Assembly (NCBI GenBank): GCA_022813625.1
Contig: JAKLMB010000018.1
Location: 248,001-312,000 of the forward strand
DNA from: Aaosphaeria pasadenensis
Lineage: Eukaryota > Ascomycota > Dothideomycetes > Pleosporales
Reading direction: 5' to 3'
Length of the DNA stretch: 64,000 nt
Position numbers and translations under genes: made by a program. The stretch's first letter is position 1. Each line of letters starts with the position of its first letter. Below the pieces are notes generated by a model. It was not told the DNA's origin and made no database searches. It saw only the letters and a list, made by a program, of their open reading frames with translations. Of the stretch, positions 35,527 to 47,532 are shown piece by piece.

Positions 35527-36132
35527 ATGATGCTGGGTTCTGAATCGCAGTCACGACGATATAGGAGGGTCTGGCGAATACTTTTCTTTAAGCGGAATGA
35601 GTATTTCCGAGAAGATGAGGGAACTCGCCTGTCCAGATGCGAATGCGACGAACTTGAAGAGAGCTCCACCGAGAACCTTAACCTATTCAGGTACGACACG
35701 ATGATTTTTGAGCGCAAGAAGCGGCTTCGGAAGATTTCTTGGGAGCAATTCGCTAAAGTTTTGCGTATTCCTTGTATAGATACTTGTAGGCAGATTACAC
35801 CATGAGCCCAGACTGGGTCTTACACAAAACCATGGGCCAAGAAGCGAGGGGACGCTGTAGAGAAAACAGCATTTGCGCCGGTTACACTACTAGCCGTAGT
35901 GACAAAGACGGGAGCCTTTTCTAGCACCGCACCTAGAGTTGCCCTGACTCTTAGCGATGGCTCGACTTATGCCGCTTACCACGATGCTGCAGTTATTATG
36001 AAATCCGTTGACCCTGACATTCCAACGCAGCAACTTGGATACGATATGGTGGGTGTGGAGGATGGAATATTCCCACAACGATTGGGCACAAGACTAAACG
36101 TCCTTCCTTTGAAGAAGAATATATCATGGTGA
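35527..36132 (+). pseudogene. Protein-like frame broken by one in-frame TGA
   Basis: Frame 35527-36132 would be 201 codons but for a single TGA at 35803-35805. The first part is charged (RRYRRVWRILFFKRNEYF, ERKKRLRKISWEQF). The second part is more globular (TAFAPVTLLAVVTKTGAF, VALTLSDGSTYAAYHDAAV). CGA to TGA is a single C-to-T change, so a decayed gene is plausible; stop-codon readthrough is another option, but the TGA-GCC context is not the known TGA-CTA readthrough signal. The same frame is also open from 36151 to 36363 after two more stops. I recognise no family, and a chance frame cannot be excluded. Confidence 0.3.
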
Positions 36133-38212
36133 TGGTCAGCATAAGCACTTGTGATGTGGCAGACTCGCCACCAAACAACGGCTTTCAACTTGGAACCCTC
36201 GGTGCTTCTTGCGCTGGCGTATGGTTGCCGTCTGGTTACCCGCATGAGAGGGCCGTTGTGGGCTAGGATGTGGTATTGCGAACGGACCAGGGGGAAGCTT
36301 TATTGCGTTCGGCTTGTAAGAGCGAGGAAGAGAGCAACGATCCATAACGCCTCTGAGTGGTGAATAGAAACTGATTATCTGCCCCTTGGCTGTCCTCAGC
36401 CTGGATTCAGCTCGATAGTGCCGCAACGAGCATATACCTACGTGTACATGCTGTAGAAAACTTTTAGATGTGTTCTGGTGCCAGCGAAGAGCTTCTGGGC
36501 TCGCAGCTGAGATTTCCCTACTACCAGATTCGGTTTTGCGTCCGACAGAGAGAGAAGAGGAGGGGGGGCATGCTTGAATGGAAGCTTGCGGCACGACGCG
36601 CGCGGGATTGGCCAGTGCGATTGGAAACCATTTTACGGCCATAGACATCCATTACGATTTTATTGGAAGAAAGGGACATGCACTGACAAGCAAGCCCATT
36701 CTACTATCGATATGGTTACGCTGATCGTGTCAGGGGTAAGTTCAGGTTCGTCAGTGTGCGAACCAGTCTGATTGAATGGAGACCAGCCTGCCCATCCACC
36801 CATTCCATTCTATCCTATCCTATCCTATCCTAAGCTGCCACAGACCACGATCCCTATCCACTATCAAATCCTTCCTGCTTGTCGCTTTCGTTTCGAAGTG
36901 TGGACCTGGTCACTAGAATACAATCAAGGAATGGTCATCGCTAAAATTGCGAGCCAACTGTCTACTGTGGTATAGCTAGGCCCATGATTACTCCCCACCC
37001 ACCCATGTTCATCGCATCCCATGGTCACCAGCAGACCAGACAGTAACCATCATGAAAGACAAGACACCCATACCATGGCTACAGCTCCGCACCTTGTAAG
37101 GAGTCCAAGCTATTCCAAACAGCCACAGAGTATGGCGATCCCGAGCGACCATCGATTGCGCAGCCAAACTACTGATTGAAACCGCGCCACGTCTTGCATC
37201 GTGGGTGTGGAGAATAGTCGACATGCAGGTACGTGCCGGACGACTTGCCTATCAAGTCACAGCGCCATCCATGGATGTCTGGATGTCTGCAACGGCGGAG
37301 GGGAAATTCCAAGGCATGTAAAATTAAACAAAACCATCTGGTCTGGTGTTCTGGTGTTCTGGTGTCTGGGTGCACCCTCACCGATATTTCAGCCTCTTTT
37401 GTCCGTCTCCATCTACTGCTGTTGATTTACATAGTACGGTGGTAGTGCTCTTCTAACCTCTATTTCCCCTACACCCACTTTGCCTTTGTTCCTGCAGACA
37501 CACCCTCAGCCAAGGTGGACCGGTCTGTATAAGCTGCAGAGCTTCCCCTCGTACGGTGTGCGCCTCTTTAATGCCATTGCCGTGCGGCTTCTCCAGTTTC
37601 TTCTGCTTTCGTCGTCCTGGCTGCACACCATTACTCACATACATACGCACTTACATACATACTCTACGGAGCGCCCACCTCGCTATTACTACTTGCAGTT
37701 GCATCCATAATTAGTGGATCCAGCTCGATTGTCGATTGCGCATGACCATCGCCCTGCTCACTTGAGCCTTCCGCACCCTGCGCAGTACTTTATCCGTATT
37801 GTCTGCCCGTACATATTCACTTCCTTCTGCTCTGCCTGGCTTTCTCTTCCCACGGTCGAGCATCTTCCTCCTCAGTCCTGCCGGGCAAACCTCACTGCTG
37901 CTGTCGTCATCGTCCATAGCCATGGTCGATTAGACTTGCAGTCAGTCTGCGTGGCCTACATTGGGACTCTTGTCAACAACTTCCCCAAGCCCACCTACCA
38001 ATACATTCATTATCTTCACCTTCTCCAGGACGTATAGTTTGAAGGAAAAGAGACTTCATCCTTCCACAAGGCTTTCTCGTTCCTGACCCAACATCCCTTG
38101 GCAGTGCTCTCGTCAATCTACAATATATACATCTGAGCCTGCACCCAACACCTAATTCGGACTGGGATACTAGGACTTACACCAGATATTCATACCGTCG
38201 ACCACTTACAAC
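36133..38212. other. Intergenic with promoter of the 38.2-kb gene
   Basis: No gene recognised. A (TATCC)4 microsatellite is at 36811-36830. The part nearest 38.2 kb is CT-rich, like the leader of the plus-strand membrane-protein gene. Confidence 0.4.
36811..36830 (+). repeat. (TATCC)4 microsatellite
   Basis: Four exact 5-base units, preceded by two imperfect ones (CATTC, CATTC). It is an intergenic simple repeat. Confidence 0.85.
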
Positions 38213-38848
38213 ATGGAGAACAAGGACATCTGGATCATTCTTGCCGCCTGCCTCGGTACCCTCTTGTTTCTCTTGACGCTCACATTGGGCCTTTTCTGTT
38301 GGAGGCGTTCCAAGAGAAAGATAAGAGGATTCTCGCTTCGGGCTGTTACCCCTCTGGACGATGCCGAATTCGAATCGTGGAGGAGGCCAAGCCAATATAC
38401 TCAACGCCCAGAAAAGTATGGCATCAGACCTACACTTCCGGCTGTAGTGCGAAGCTCCAGAACGCCTAATATGTTCGAAAAAGAATTGAACCTCTATGAT
38501 GTCGCGAGGAGCCCGTCGCCTACCAGTCCACGAACCTCGATAAAGACTCCAACCTCTCCTATCCGCAAGCCCGAACGTGTACGACGGAAGTCCAGCATCG
38601 TCTCTGTAGCGGACCGCCCGCCGACCCCTTACTCACCAACATCCACCACAGGAGAGTTTCCCCAGCGGGGCTCATACTCGTCCCGCAGGTCAGGATCGAC
38701 TCCACACATCCACTATCCCTCCATGTCCGAAGCATCGGCCTTCAACTTTGAACTCGAATCATCACCTCGGACTAAGATCCTCGATTCACGAAAGTCTGAT
38801 GAGAGGCCGCTTCACCTTTCGTATGCTCGTTACGGCGAAAGCCCGTGA
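38213..38848 (+). CDS. Single-pass membrane protein with Ser/Pro-rich cytoplasmic tail
   Basis: An intronless frame of 211 codons starting MENKDIW. A single hydrophobic segment (about residues 7-29, IILAACLGTLLFLLTLTLGLF) is followed at once by WRRSKRKIR, a strong positive-inside stop-transfer signal, so the N-terminus should be outside or lumenal and the tail cytoplasmic. The tail is rich in Ser, Pro, Arg and Thr, with many SP/TP sites (RSPSPTSPRTS, RPPTPYSP) and an RRKSS site suited to basophilic kinases. No known domain is seen. The CT-rich leader upstream and even composition support a real gene. Possible roles such as a cell-wall or plasma-membrane adaptor are guesses. Confidence 0.65.
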   Translation: MENKDIWIILAACLGTLLFLLTLTLGLFCWRRSKRKIRGFSLRAVTPLDDAEFESWRRPSQYTQRPEKYGIRPTLPAVVRSSRTPNMFEKELNLYDVARSPSPTSPRTSIKTPTSPIRKPERVRRKSSIVSVADRPPTPYSPTSTTGEFPQRGSYSSRRSGSTPHIHYPSMSEASAFNFELESSPRTKILDSRKSDERPLHLSYARYGESP

Positions 38849-40658
38849 TGGGACGAAGGGTTGTTGTCCGATATCAAGTCAACGCATTGCTTAATCGACT
38901 ACTTATCTACACTGAACAGTTACTCCGTCATGGAGGCCGTTCGACTACCGACCGGGACAAAGGTCCCAGCATTCCTTTTCAACCGCTCGACGCACGCATC
39001 GTCTCTTCCTGTATTCTCTTTTGCACTTGCACACTTTTCAAGAGTATCGCCAACCAAGCACGACTCGACTCACCACCCTCACGAAAGGCTGTTTCTTATA
39101 ACTGATATACCCTTCTGAGTACATATTCATGACTGCACATGACTTTACCACCCTCGGCGTTTGGCGGCTTCTTGGACTTTCAGTGATACCAGACATCTTG
39201 TCACTTACACGGGCCTCGGCCTCAGTTTTCCTATCTTACCTTTACTTCTTTTTCTTTCTTCACACATCATGTAAGGGTCTGGCGGACGCAATGATACCGC
39301 GCAGACGGCAGGAGGACTGGGTTAAACACAGCAAGATTGGAACCGCGGTGCGGCATATGTATGCAGATCAGTAATATAGCACAACAACTCGACCTCCTCC
39401 TCCCAAAAGAGAGGAATCGAGAGAGCGAATATAACCATTGCACTATTACGTGCCCATTTACCACCCTACATTACTTGTTCTGAATGACTCGCACGTTGTC
39501 TACTATCCCAAAGATCTGGCTCATTTTGCCCGGTACGATCGATATACTTTCAGATTCGCGAGAAAGCAAAAGCAAACAAAAAGAGTGTTATACAACGTCC
39601 GATGTCGCCGTTTGGGCCGCAGACGCTCAAATCCGACAGATAGAGGGGCGGGGACCCATCTGAGGGGGAGGAGGAGAAATCCAATCCTTCAACCACCATA
39701 ATTACGAGGCAACGTATGCATGCACATCTGGCGCGATGGATGCATTATCTCGTATCAAGGTTTTGAAACCCTAATTATTTCGCGATGGCGGGTCCCCCGC
39801 TAACTAAGTGACTAGCTAACTAACTAAAGTATACACCATTATCATAAGCGTCCAATGATCGAACCCTTACTTTACATGCCGATGTATGCGTAGGAATATA
39901 TACTTGGATCTACCCAGAAGAATCATGGATATGCAGGAGAGGGTTCGGAATCGCATGAAGAAAAAGAAAGAACAGATTTTGTGATCTTGGTCATGAGCGT
40001 TGACATGGCTTGCATGAAGTGGAGTTGAGAGGGAGGGATGTCCTTGGTGGTTTGGGCTGGTAGTGTCGGATTTGCTTTTTGGGGGCCATGTTGAAGGAGG
40101 TATCATCGTAGGATGAATGAAAATGATAGAACCGCGCATATACGGAGTGATGCTGTGTACAGTAAGCAATTCCACTCTGTAGATGAGGCGGTAGATGTAT
40201 GCCTGAGGCATTCGTAGTTGATAGTTTGGGGAGTGAATGTATGCTAGGAGCTATACTGTTATTGGTTAAAGGGTTCACAGTGAGTTGTCTCACGCCAAGG
40301 ACGATGATGTGCAGCCCATCCTTGTCTCTGCAATGCCAGTGAATGAACTGACCCAATTCGAAACGAAACAACAACACACAAAACATTTCCAATAATTTCT
40401 TAGGGAGTCACTGTCGGTCCATACGATCACTCACCGCCTTGATCTTACAGAAGCTTAGAGGTCAACTCTTCTGCTCATTAGCTGCTTTCTCCTCCATCCA
40501 GACAACATCGCACCCGTATCCACTTCTACCCGTTACCCTATCGCGACCACCAGAGTACCATCTACCCAATCCTCACCGCGTATTCTACAGCGCGTCGCCA
40601 ATTGAATATACGCCTTCCACTCCATACAACTGCTACAATACTCTCTTGATCGTCCAAA
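38849..40658. other. Intergenic, no gene recognised
   Basis: This is the 3' side of the membrane-protein gene and the promoter of the Apq12-like gene. Minus-strand frames at 39867-40392 overlap one another and look like chance. A near copy of the 9-mer motif (TACGGAGTG) is at 40141. Confidence 0.4.
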
Positions 40659-41221
40659 ATGGATATTCTACAAGGCAAGCGACTCCCGCAGCCCTCCATT
40701 GGTTCTTGATCTACCCCATCCTATCATCACAAGCTAACAACAGCACCCTCACAGATTACCTCCCCCTACTCCACAACCTCCTCCCGCCCTCAATCATATC
40801 CCCCTTCTTCAAGACCCTCACGACCATCTTCGCGACCCTCCAAACCATCTCCACGCACCTGCATCCCCTCTACACGCGAGTCCTCACCGCCCCGGACGCG
40901 ACCTCCGTACTCCTCCTCATCGTCATCCTCTTCCTATCCTTCAAGATCCTCGACATGGCGTACCGCGCCGTGCTCTTCTGGGTGCGCCTCGTGCTGCGCA
41001 TCGCGTTCTGGGGCACCGTCGGCTTCGTCGGTGTGTGGATCTACAAGAGGGGTGTAGACGGGTTCATCGATGATGTGGAGAGTTTGGCGAGGTTTTGGTG
41101 GGGCGAGTGGGAGCGGTTCGAGGGCGATGTTAGGGATAATAGGCGGAGGAAAGAGGAGGAGATTTTCTTGTCGCAGCAGGCGTCTAGGGGGAGGACTGGC
41201 AAGAGTTGGGGAAGGTGGTGA
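40659..41221 (+). CDS. apq12: Apq12-like nuclear envelope/ER membrane protein
   Basis: Exon 1 is only 16 nt (40659-40674, MDILQ plus one base) and exon 2 is 40755-41221; the product is 160 residues. The intron (40675-40754) begins GCAAGC after CAAG and ends CTCACAG, with a CTAAC branch point 16 nt before, so it is a GC-AG intron. Hydrophobic segments at about 56-72 (SVLLLIVILFLSFKILD) and 78-102 (VLFWVRLVLRIAFWGTVGFVGVWIY) are followed by a charged C-terminal helix. This matches the small two-TM layout of fungal Apq12, which affects membrane fluidity, nuclear pore assembly and mRNA export in yeast. The unspliced frame opens further upstream without an ATG, which supports the short exon. The family call rests on the region around FKILDMAYRAVLFWVRL. 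Confidence 0.75.
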
Positions 41222-42971
41222 GGTTCCTGTTATAACGTCGATTAAGGCGCGAGGGATTGGATACTTGCGTGGTAGTGTCGGGGAGTATGTCGATTTGGAG
41301 AAACGAACATCTGTGTGGAAGAGAAGGATTTATTGATCTGAGGATCTGGATATATAAAAGTGTTTGCATTTCCGGCGCTCACGCGGGAGGGAGAGACGAT
41401 TGTCCTGCATTTTTCAGCGAAAGCGTTGTTACTGTTGTAGTGGTTGTCGCTATCAAGGTTCCAGACAACATATTGGATTGGAGAGGATATCTTCAAGATC
41501 ATGGAAATGGTCAGAAGAGACTGGTTTAGAATAGTTTGGCAGCTCGCCCACAGGATGAAAGGAATGATTAACGATTATCAATAACATATACTTACACATT
41601 TGTTACTCCGATATTGCAAGATTCTTAAGACCAACGACTCGCTCGTGAGATTGCAATGATACTAAGGTGCTTTTGAGCATCTGGACGTCGAGCGGACATT
41701 AGGACAATTGCATACACTATATTGCTTGCTCAAGACGATTTCCTGAACAGGAAGTGTAACTAAATCCGCGACTACCATGTCGAGAAGGGAAACAATATCC
41801 AGCTAATGTATCATCCCTGCTTGTCGACGTGCATCCTTCTAAGTATTGAATCGAATTAGATTTGGTCTTCGCCATAGGATTAGGGAACTTTGATCATGGC
41901 CTGGAGTAGTGCAAACATCACGGCCTTCAATCTTGCATCGGAGAGGAAAGGGGTCATTAGGCCGTGAGACATTGAGGCTGAGTCTTGATGTCGTGATAAT
42001 TGGAATATCTTTTCGGTTTGCCTAGATCTACCTACTTAGTCCATCGTCTGTGTAGATAGGAGTTTGACATGGGTCGGTTCATGCGTCGAAAGAAATTACG
42101 ATCGTTTGGTTTGAAACAGCAATTATTGATCAACCCCTCGAGAACCGCACATGTTTACCAACACAGAGATATTGAACGATGGTAGGTAATTGATTGTTTG
42201 AATTCTTTCACCCTTTGCACGTTTCTTAATGACTAAATATAGACTCCAACTCCATTGTATGGACTCCCAAGTTCCGTAACCGTTAAGATGAGTTGTCGTT
42301 GGACACCTAAAAGCTGGCGGCCGCCCGCCTAATTCTCCCCTCAAATCTCCACTCCTCCTGGCGGGTACTGTGTATGCTCTTCTTCTGCCTTGCAGAAGCC
42401 TGATCGACCCAGCTGCCGTTTTCGATCTCTTCTCGAGGGGCCTAAATACTATTCCTACAATGCAATGCTAGACATATCCAGTATTTTCGCAAAAGCAACA
42501 ATGAACGATGTGTGGAGAAACATAACATCCCACTACACAGGTACATACCTCGTACATATACGACATGTATCACTGCAACACGACCTTCCATTTGTGTACC
42601 ACGGTAGCACGCGCTGACCCATTGGGGGGCGGAGTGTAACGGCAATTCGAGAGAAGGATCTACAATGTGAGGCCTTGATGGCTGCACGTTCCCTTGCGCG
42701 CACCCACATCCAGACCCCCGTGGACAGCTTGACGTAATTTTATGACCTGCCAGGCACGCCTGATCTGATCTAAACCTCTTTGCCCATACAAAAAGAATCG
42801 GTTTCAACGGCCGACCGAGCCATGACGAATGTTAGGGCTCGTATAGAGACTTGGATATAACATATTATTGTTTTTCCCCTCGCTTCTTTTGTGTTGTTCT
42901 ATGTCTTCGTTGACAGTTTGAGTGACAATCTTCTTCGACATTTTGGGACTTGAGGAGGATCAAAAGCAACG
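41222..42971. other. Intergenic, no gene recognised
   Basis: No supportable gene is seen in this 1.75 kb. The last 130 bases (T/C-rich, ending just before the ATG at 42972) look like the leader of the secreted nuclease-fold gene. Confidence 0.45.
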
Positions 42972-44260
42972 ATGCATTTCCTGATCCCTTTCTCGAGCCT
43001 TCTCGCAGGCTTGGGAGCATTGGCCTCCGCCGCTCCCAACCCCACAGGTGCTCTGTCGCTAGCTCAGGGCAAAGACCCGTTCACGTTCGACTACACGGCA
43101 CCCAGTGCGAATGCGAAGAACTGGATCGGAATTTACCACATCACGGGCGGTGGTCCCGACCAGGAGAAGCAAGTCGACCCATCTCTAATATGGAAATATG
43201 CGCCGGCTCAGAAGGGCAGCATCAAGATCGATGTGCCGTTCGGAGGTGGTAAATTCAAGGCATACTTCCTCGCGAATGATGGGTACACTTGGATCGCCAA
43301 TCCCATTGAGATATCTGCGCCTACGATCGGCGATGGTAAACAGTTCAAAGTCTTGTAAGTCCGTTCCAGTCCATCGCGTATTATCAAACATCATGGAAAT
43401 TGTTCTGATCCGTAATCAGGAGCTGGAATCTTTGGCACGGAGGAACCAAAGTCAACGGCTACCACGAGAAACAAATCAAGTTCATCAAAGACCAAGCCGT
43501 CGATGTCGTTGGACTCCAGGAGGCCACAGGCGACCACGCACAGCGCCTCGCCAATGCTCTGGGCTGGAACTACCACCAGAACAACGGACAGAACACCGCT
43601 GGCATCATCTCCCGCTTCCCCATCACCAAGCGACACGCAAACCTAGGTGCGCGAACCGCGGGCGTCGAACTCGCCATCAACAGCGACAAGACCAAGCCCT
43701 TCAACTTCTGGTCCCTCCACACGACCGCGTACCCCTACGGACCCTACGAATTCTGCTTCGAGAGCAAAACCGCCGCCCAAGTCGACCAAGCAGAGATCAG
43801 CTCCGGACGTGTATCTGAGATCAAGGCCGTCATCGACGGGACGAAAGCGCAGCGCGAAAGCAACGCAGCCTTCGTCCTCGTCGGCGACTTCAACTCCCCG
43901 TCCCACCTGGACTGGACTGCCGCGAACAAGCACTGTGACGGTAAGGTCGGCGCCTACGCTTGGCCCGTCACGAAGTATGCTACTGAACAGGGTGGCCTCA
44001 CGGACACGTTCCGCAAGATCCATCCGGATCCTAAGGCCACGCCTGGAGAGACGTGGTCGCCGATCGTGAAGACGAACAGCGAGGAGGGCAGCGCGGGGAA
44101 GAAAGAGCCTCAGGACCGCATTGATTTCATCTTTGCTAACGCGAAGCTGTCGGCGGTGGATTCGCAGGTCAAGGTTGTGGGTACGCCGTCGGAGAATTAT
44201 GTGAATAATGAGTGGACGAGCGATCATGCGAGTGTGATCACTACTTTCAAGACTCCTTGA
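42972..44260 (+). CDS. Secreted endonuclease/exonuclease/phosphatase-fold protein
   Basis: Two exons (42972-43354 and 43420-44260) encode 407 residues. Residues 1-21 are a signal peptide ending ALASAAP. An N-terminal beta-rich module (about 25-125) precedes the catalytic domain. The splice restores KVLSWNLWHGG, whose Asn131 begins the exonuclease-endonuclease-phosphatase (DNase I-like) active site. Glu162 (VGLQEA), GDFNSP (Asp and Asn) and the final SDH (WTSDHASV) complete the metal and catalytic set, so it should be active. Members cleave nucleic acids or phosphoesters such as phosphoinositides and sphingomyelin. Secretion suggests extracellular nuclease or lipid phosphodiesterase action. 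The substrate cannot be told from sequence. Confidence 0.9.
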
Positions 44261-44513
44261 AGGGCCAGCTTGAGATGTTATGCGCCTGAGGAAGGATTGA
44301 GGGATGGTAATGAATCTAGAAAACGCATGAAGCTAGCAGGTGGAAAGCCCGACGTGCCTCCTCTCGGTACATAATAATGTTCAAAACAATGTTCACATCA
44401 GTACGGACATAATGGCTGGCGGGTTCCATGAAGTGTTTGTTATGTGTGAATCTTGTTCTTATCTATCATGATCATTACTACGGACATACGGTTCGGTGTC
44501 TATCTAGTAAGTT

Positions 44514-47500
44514 TTACACCAAGGTCAACTTGACCTTCCTCTTCCCGGTAGACTCCTCGATCTCATCCGTGATCCGTACCTGTACCTTCTCAAAGAGCTC
44601 CACGCTCCTGTTCACCTCTCCCTTGACGTTCAGGACGTAGTTCTCCGCGTCGAACTCGGCATCGGGTTCCGGCGTGGCCAGATCCCGCAGCCTGATCAGG
44701 CTCTCGATACCGAAACGCGGAACGAATACCACGAATCCGTTGGAGAAGATCTTCATGATGAATCCTTCCTCAACAATGTCCTTTCCTTTTAAAGCCTGTC
44801 CGACATAGTACTCGATGGAGGCACGGCCCGCCATCTGGGCGTTGCGATGTCGGACGTTGATGTTCTTGCACACGCCCTCCAGTTTGGACTTGACCTGCAG
44901 GGACGGGTCCAGAGTTTCGTAATCGATGGCGGCGGCGAGCTGACGGTGGGCTTCGAGGTCGGCATATCGACGGATGGGCGACGTGAAGTGCGTATAGATC
45001 TCACTGGCGAGGCCGTAATGTCTGAACTCGGGGAAAGCCTGCGTGCCGGCGGAGAAGTACTCGGCAGACATCATGCATCGCGTGGCCATGATCCTGACGA
45101 GCGTGTTGAAGAAGGGTTCGTTAGCATCTACGCACTTGTCGAGCGAGTCGGCGAGGGCCTTGGAGCTGTCGGTTCGCAGCTCGAGGCCTCGCTTGACTTT
45201 CAGTTGGTTGCCGAGCTCTTCGAAGTTCGTTTTCGGTGGTGCGGCGTGGCGACGCAGGAGCGCAGTCTGTGGGAATGCCTCGTAGTTCTTGCCCGCCACG
45301 CTGATGTTAGCGAGCAACATGAACTCCTCGACCAGGGAGTTGGTGTCGAGCAGCCTCTTGGTTTGGACATCAACAGGATCGGAGGTCTCGGACTCGGTTT
45401 GGACCTTTACTTCGGGAGAAGCGAGGTTGAGGGCTCCTGCATCCATGCGCTTCTGTTTGAGCTTCTTCGATAGCATCAACAGCGTCCGCATCCCATTAGT
45501 GAGGTCATCCTGCTGTGACTTATCGTCTATCCGTATTTGGGCCTGCTCATAACTGAACGCTTCTCGTGACCGAATGACTGACTTGGTGAAATTGGCAGAA
45601 ACGATGTCGGCGTCCGGAGTAATTTCCCATAGGACTGAAAAGGCATAACGCTCGACGTAGGGCTTGAGAGAGCAAAGGTCGGTTCCAAGAAGCATCGGCA
45701 ACATGTCGATACGTTTGTCGACAAGGTAAACGGTCGTGCCTCGCTGGCTAGCCTCTTTGTCCATGGCATTATTAGGCTTCACGAAATGTGATACATCTGC
45801 AATGTGCACTCCGACGTGGAAGTTGCCGTTTGGCAACTTGGTGGCGTGTAGAGCATCGTCGATGTCAACGCAGCCTGGTGGATCGATACTGCATACAAGC
45901 AGATCACGAAGGTCTTTTCGATTCTTCCAACCCGGGTCATCCGTGCTTGCTGGCACTTTCCAATCGTGCCCTTCAGCCGGTAAGCAATCCAGTACTGTCT
46001 TCGGGAATGGCTTATACTGGACGTCCCATTCCAAAAGAAGCGCTTCCGTCTCGGCACCTTTCGATTCAAGTTCGCCAAGGGATCGAACAAAATGGCCTAC
46101 GGGATAGCGCGAGTCGCGATCCCATGAATCGATCGTTGCTAGAACACGTTGTCCCAGTAACTCTCCAGCCTGGCGAGTCTTTATGCGGATTTTGGGAATG
46201 CGCTTATCCATGGGAACAAGGAAGACAGTCTGTTGTTGGCGGCTAGACTTTGAAGTCGATCGGACCGAGTCTCTGTCGATGTGGCCTACGTATTGTCTCC
46301 AATTACGCTTGATAATTCCTACCACTCGAGCTGTTGGCTGCGGTCGACCCTCGGCAGTCTGTCCATGGACACGCTTGACCTCCTCTTGTAGAGCCTTTCG
46401 CTCTCTCTCCGATGTCACATTTTCCCCATCGTCGGCTTCGGCATTGTCGTTCTTGTTGACGGTCTCCTCCTCGATAATTTTGGTAGATGGCGTTTTCCAC
46501 AGATCTTTAGGGAGAATTTCGACAACTACGACGTCACCAGAAACTGCGCGATTGCTGTTTTCTCGGCCAAGAATCAGAAGAGATTTGTCGAAAGCTGGAA
46601 CGTGGACGGAGCCTTCTAGGTAGTTGTATGGAGAAACGTTGAATATGCCTTGATGCAAAGTCCCCGCCTTAACCCCTGTCATCATCTTCGATATGCTATA
46701 ATGCTCAGAGTAGAACATTTCTGCCTTCTTTGACCGCACCTCTCTCTGCTCCTGGGCGGCACTGATCATATCGAGGAGCTCATCTGCATTTTCAAGTCCA
46801 GATACGAAATCCGACAAGGTTAGGGCAGGGATCCCATCGGCTTTGGCTTTTCTCAGGTTGTCCCGGTCGTCTGTTATCATGGCTACAGATGGGATCCTCT
46901 TTGATAGTGGACTCTTAGCGGCGACTGCTGCGGCAATATGCTGATTATACCATTGAACCGCCTTTCGGACGGCACGATCGTTCCGATCATTGATGCTTTC
47001 ACCGGAATCACGCGCGACAAATGTCTCTTGACGAAATTCGTTGAAAAAGACGTAGAAGCGTTTGCCTTCATTCTTGGTCAAGGCGATGAGACGGTGATAG
47101 AGAGGTAGTGATCGGTTCTTGACTTCTTCCAGTACCGTCTGCAATACGATAACATCGTGGAATGCTGTCTCTAATTCAAAGAGGTCCATTCCAGTGAGGA
47201 ACGCATTCGTATCTGGAACCAGATATTGGCCATTGGGGAATTTCTTTGACCCAGCAGGAGTATCAGAAAGCACGAACGGCGAAACTATTTTGGTCAGTCA
47301 GTGTCCTGTCACGTGAATTTTCATGCAAACCTTTCTGTGAGTAATCTGTAGGAGCAATCTCAAGACATGCCCGGCACAGATTCGACGAGCATGGTATGTC
47401 TTGCCGTAAGTAGACTTCTCGGACAATCTTCTGGACCTTGCCACTCTTTGTTGAGCGCACGTAGACCTTACTGGAAAGGTTCGACTGTCCCTGATCTGCA

Positions 47501-47532
47501 GCAGTCGACCGTTTCAAAGAGAAATACTCCAT
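44514..47532 (-). CDS. dis3: Exosome catalytic subunit Dis3/Rrp44
   Basis: Two exons (47331-47532 and 44514-47284) encode 990 residues, close to yeast Rrp44 (1001). The CR3 motif has Cys48, Cys53 and Cys56. The PIN endonuclease domain follows, with Asp92 (VPDTN), Glu120/121 and the downstream acidic pairs in NDRNDR and ITDDRDN. Two cold-shock domains come next. The RNB domain has its catalytic aspartates in DPPGCVDIDD at 535-544, and an S1 domain ends the protein. Dis3 degrades and processes RNA 3' to 5' in the nuclear and cytoplasmic exosome; the PIN domain cuts internally and helps bind the core. All catalytic residues are present, so both activities should be intact. The intron (47285-47330, 46 nt) has a less usual GTTTGC donor. 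The gene is divergent from VMA13. Confidence 0.97.

Noticed and set aside
43198..44227. Frames of about 140-206 codons on both strands within the nuclease-fold gene
   Set aside because: Antisense or shifted reading of exon 2; no motif, and the catalytic frame accounts for the sequence.
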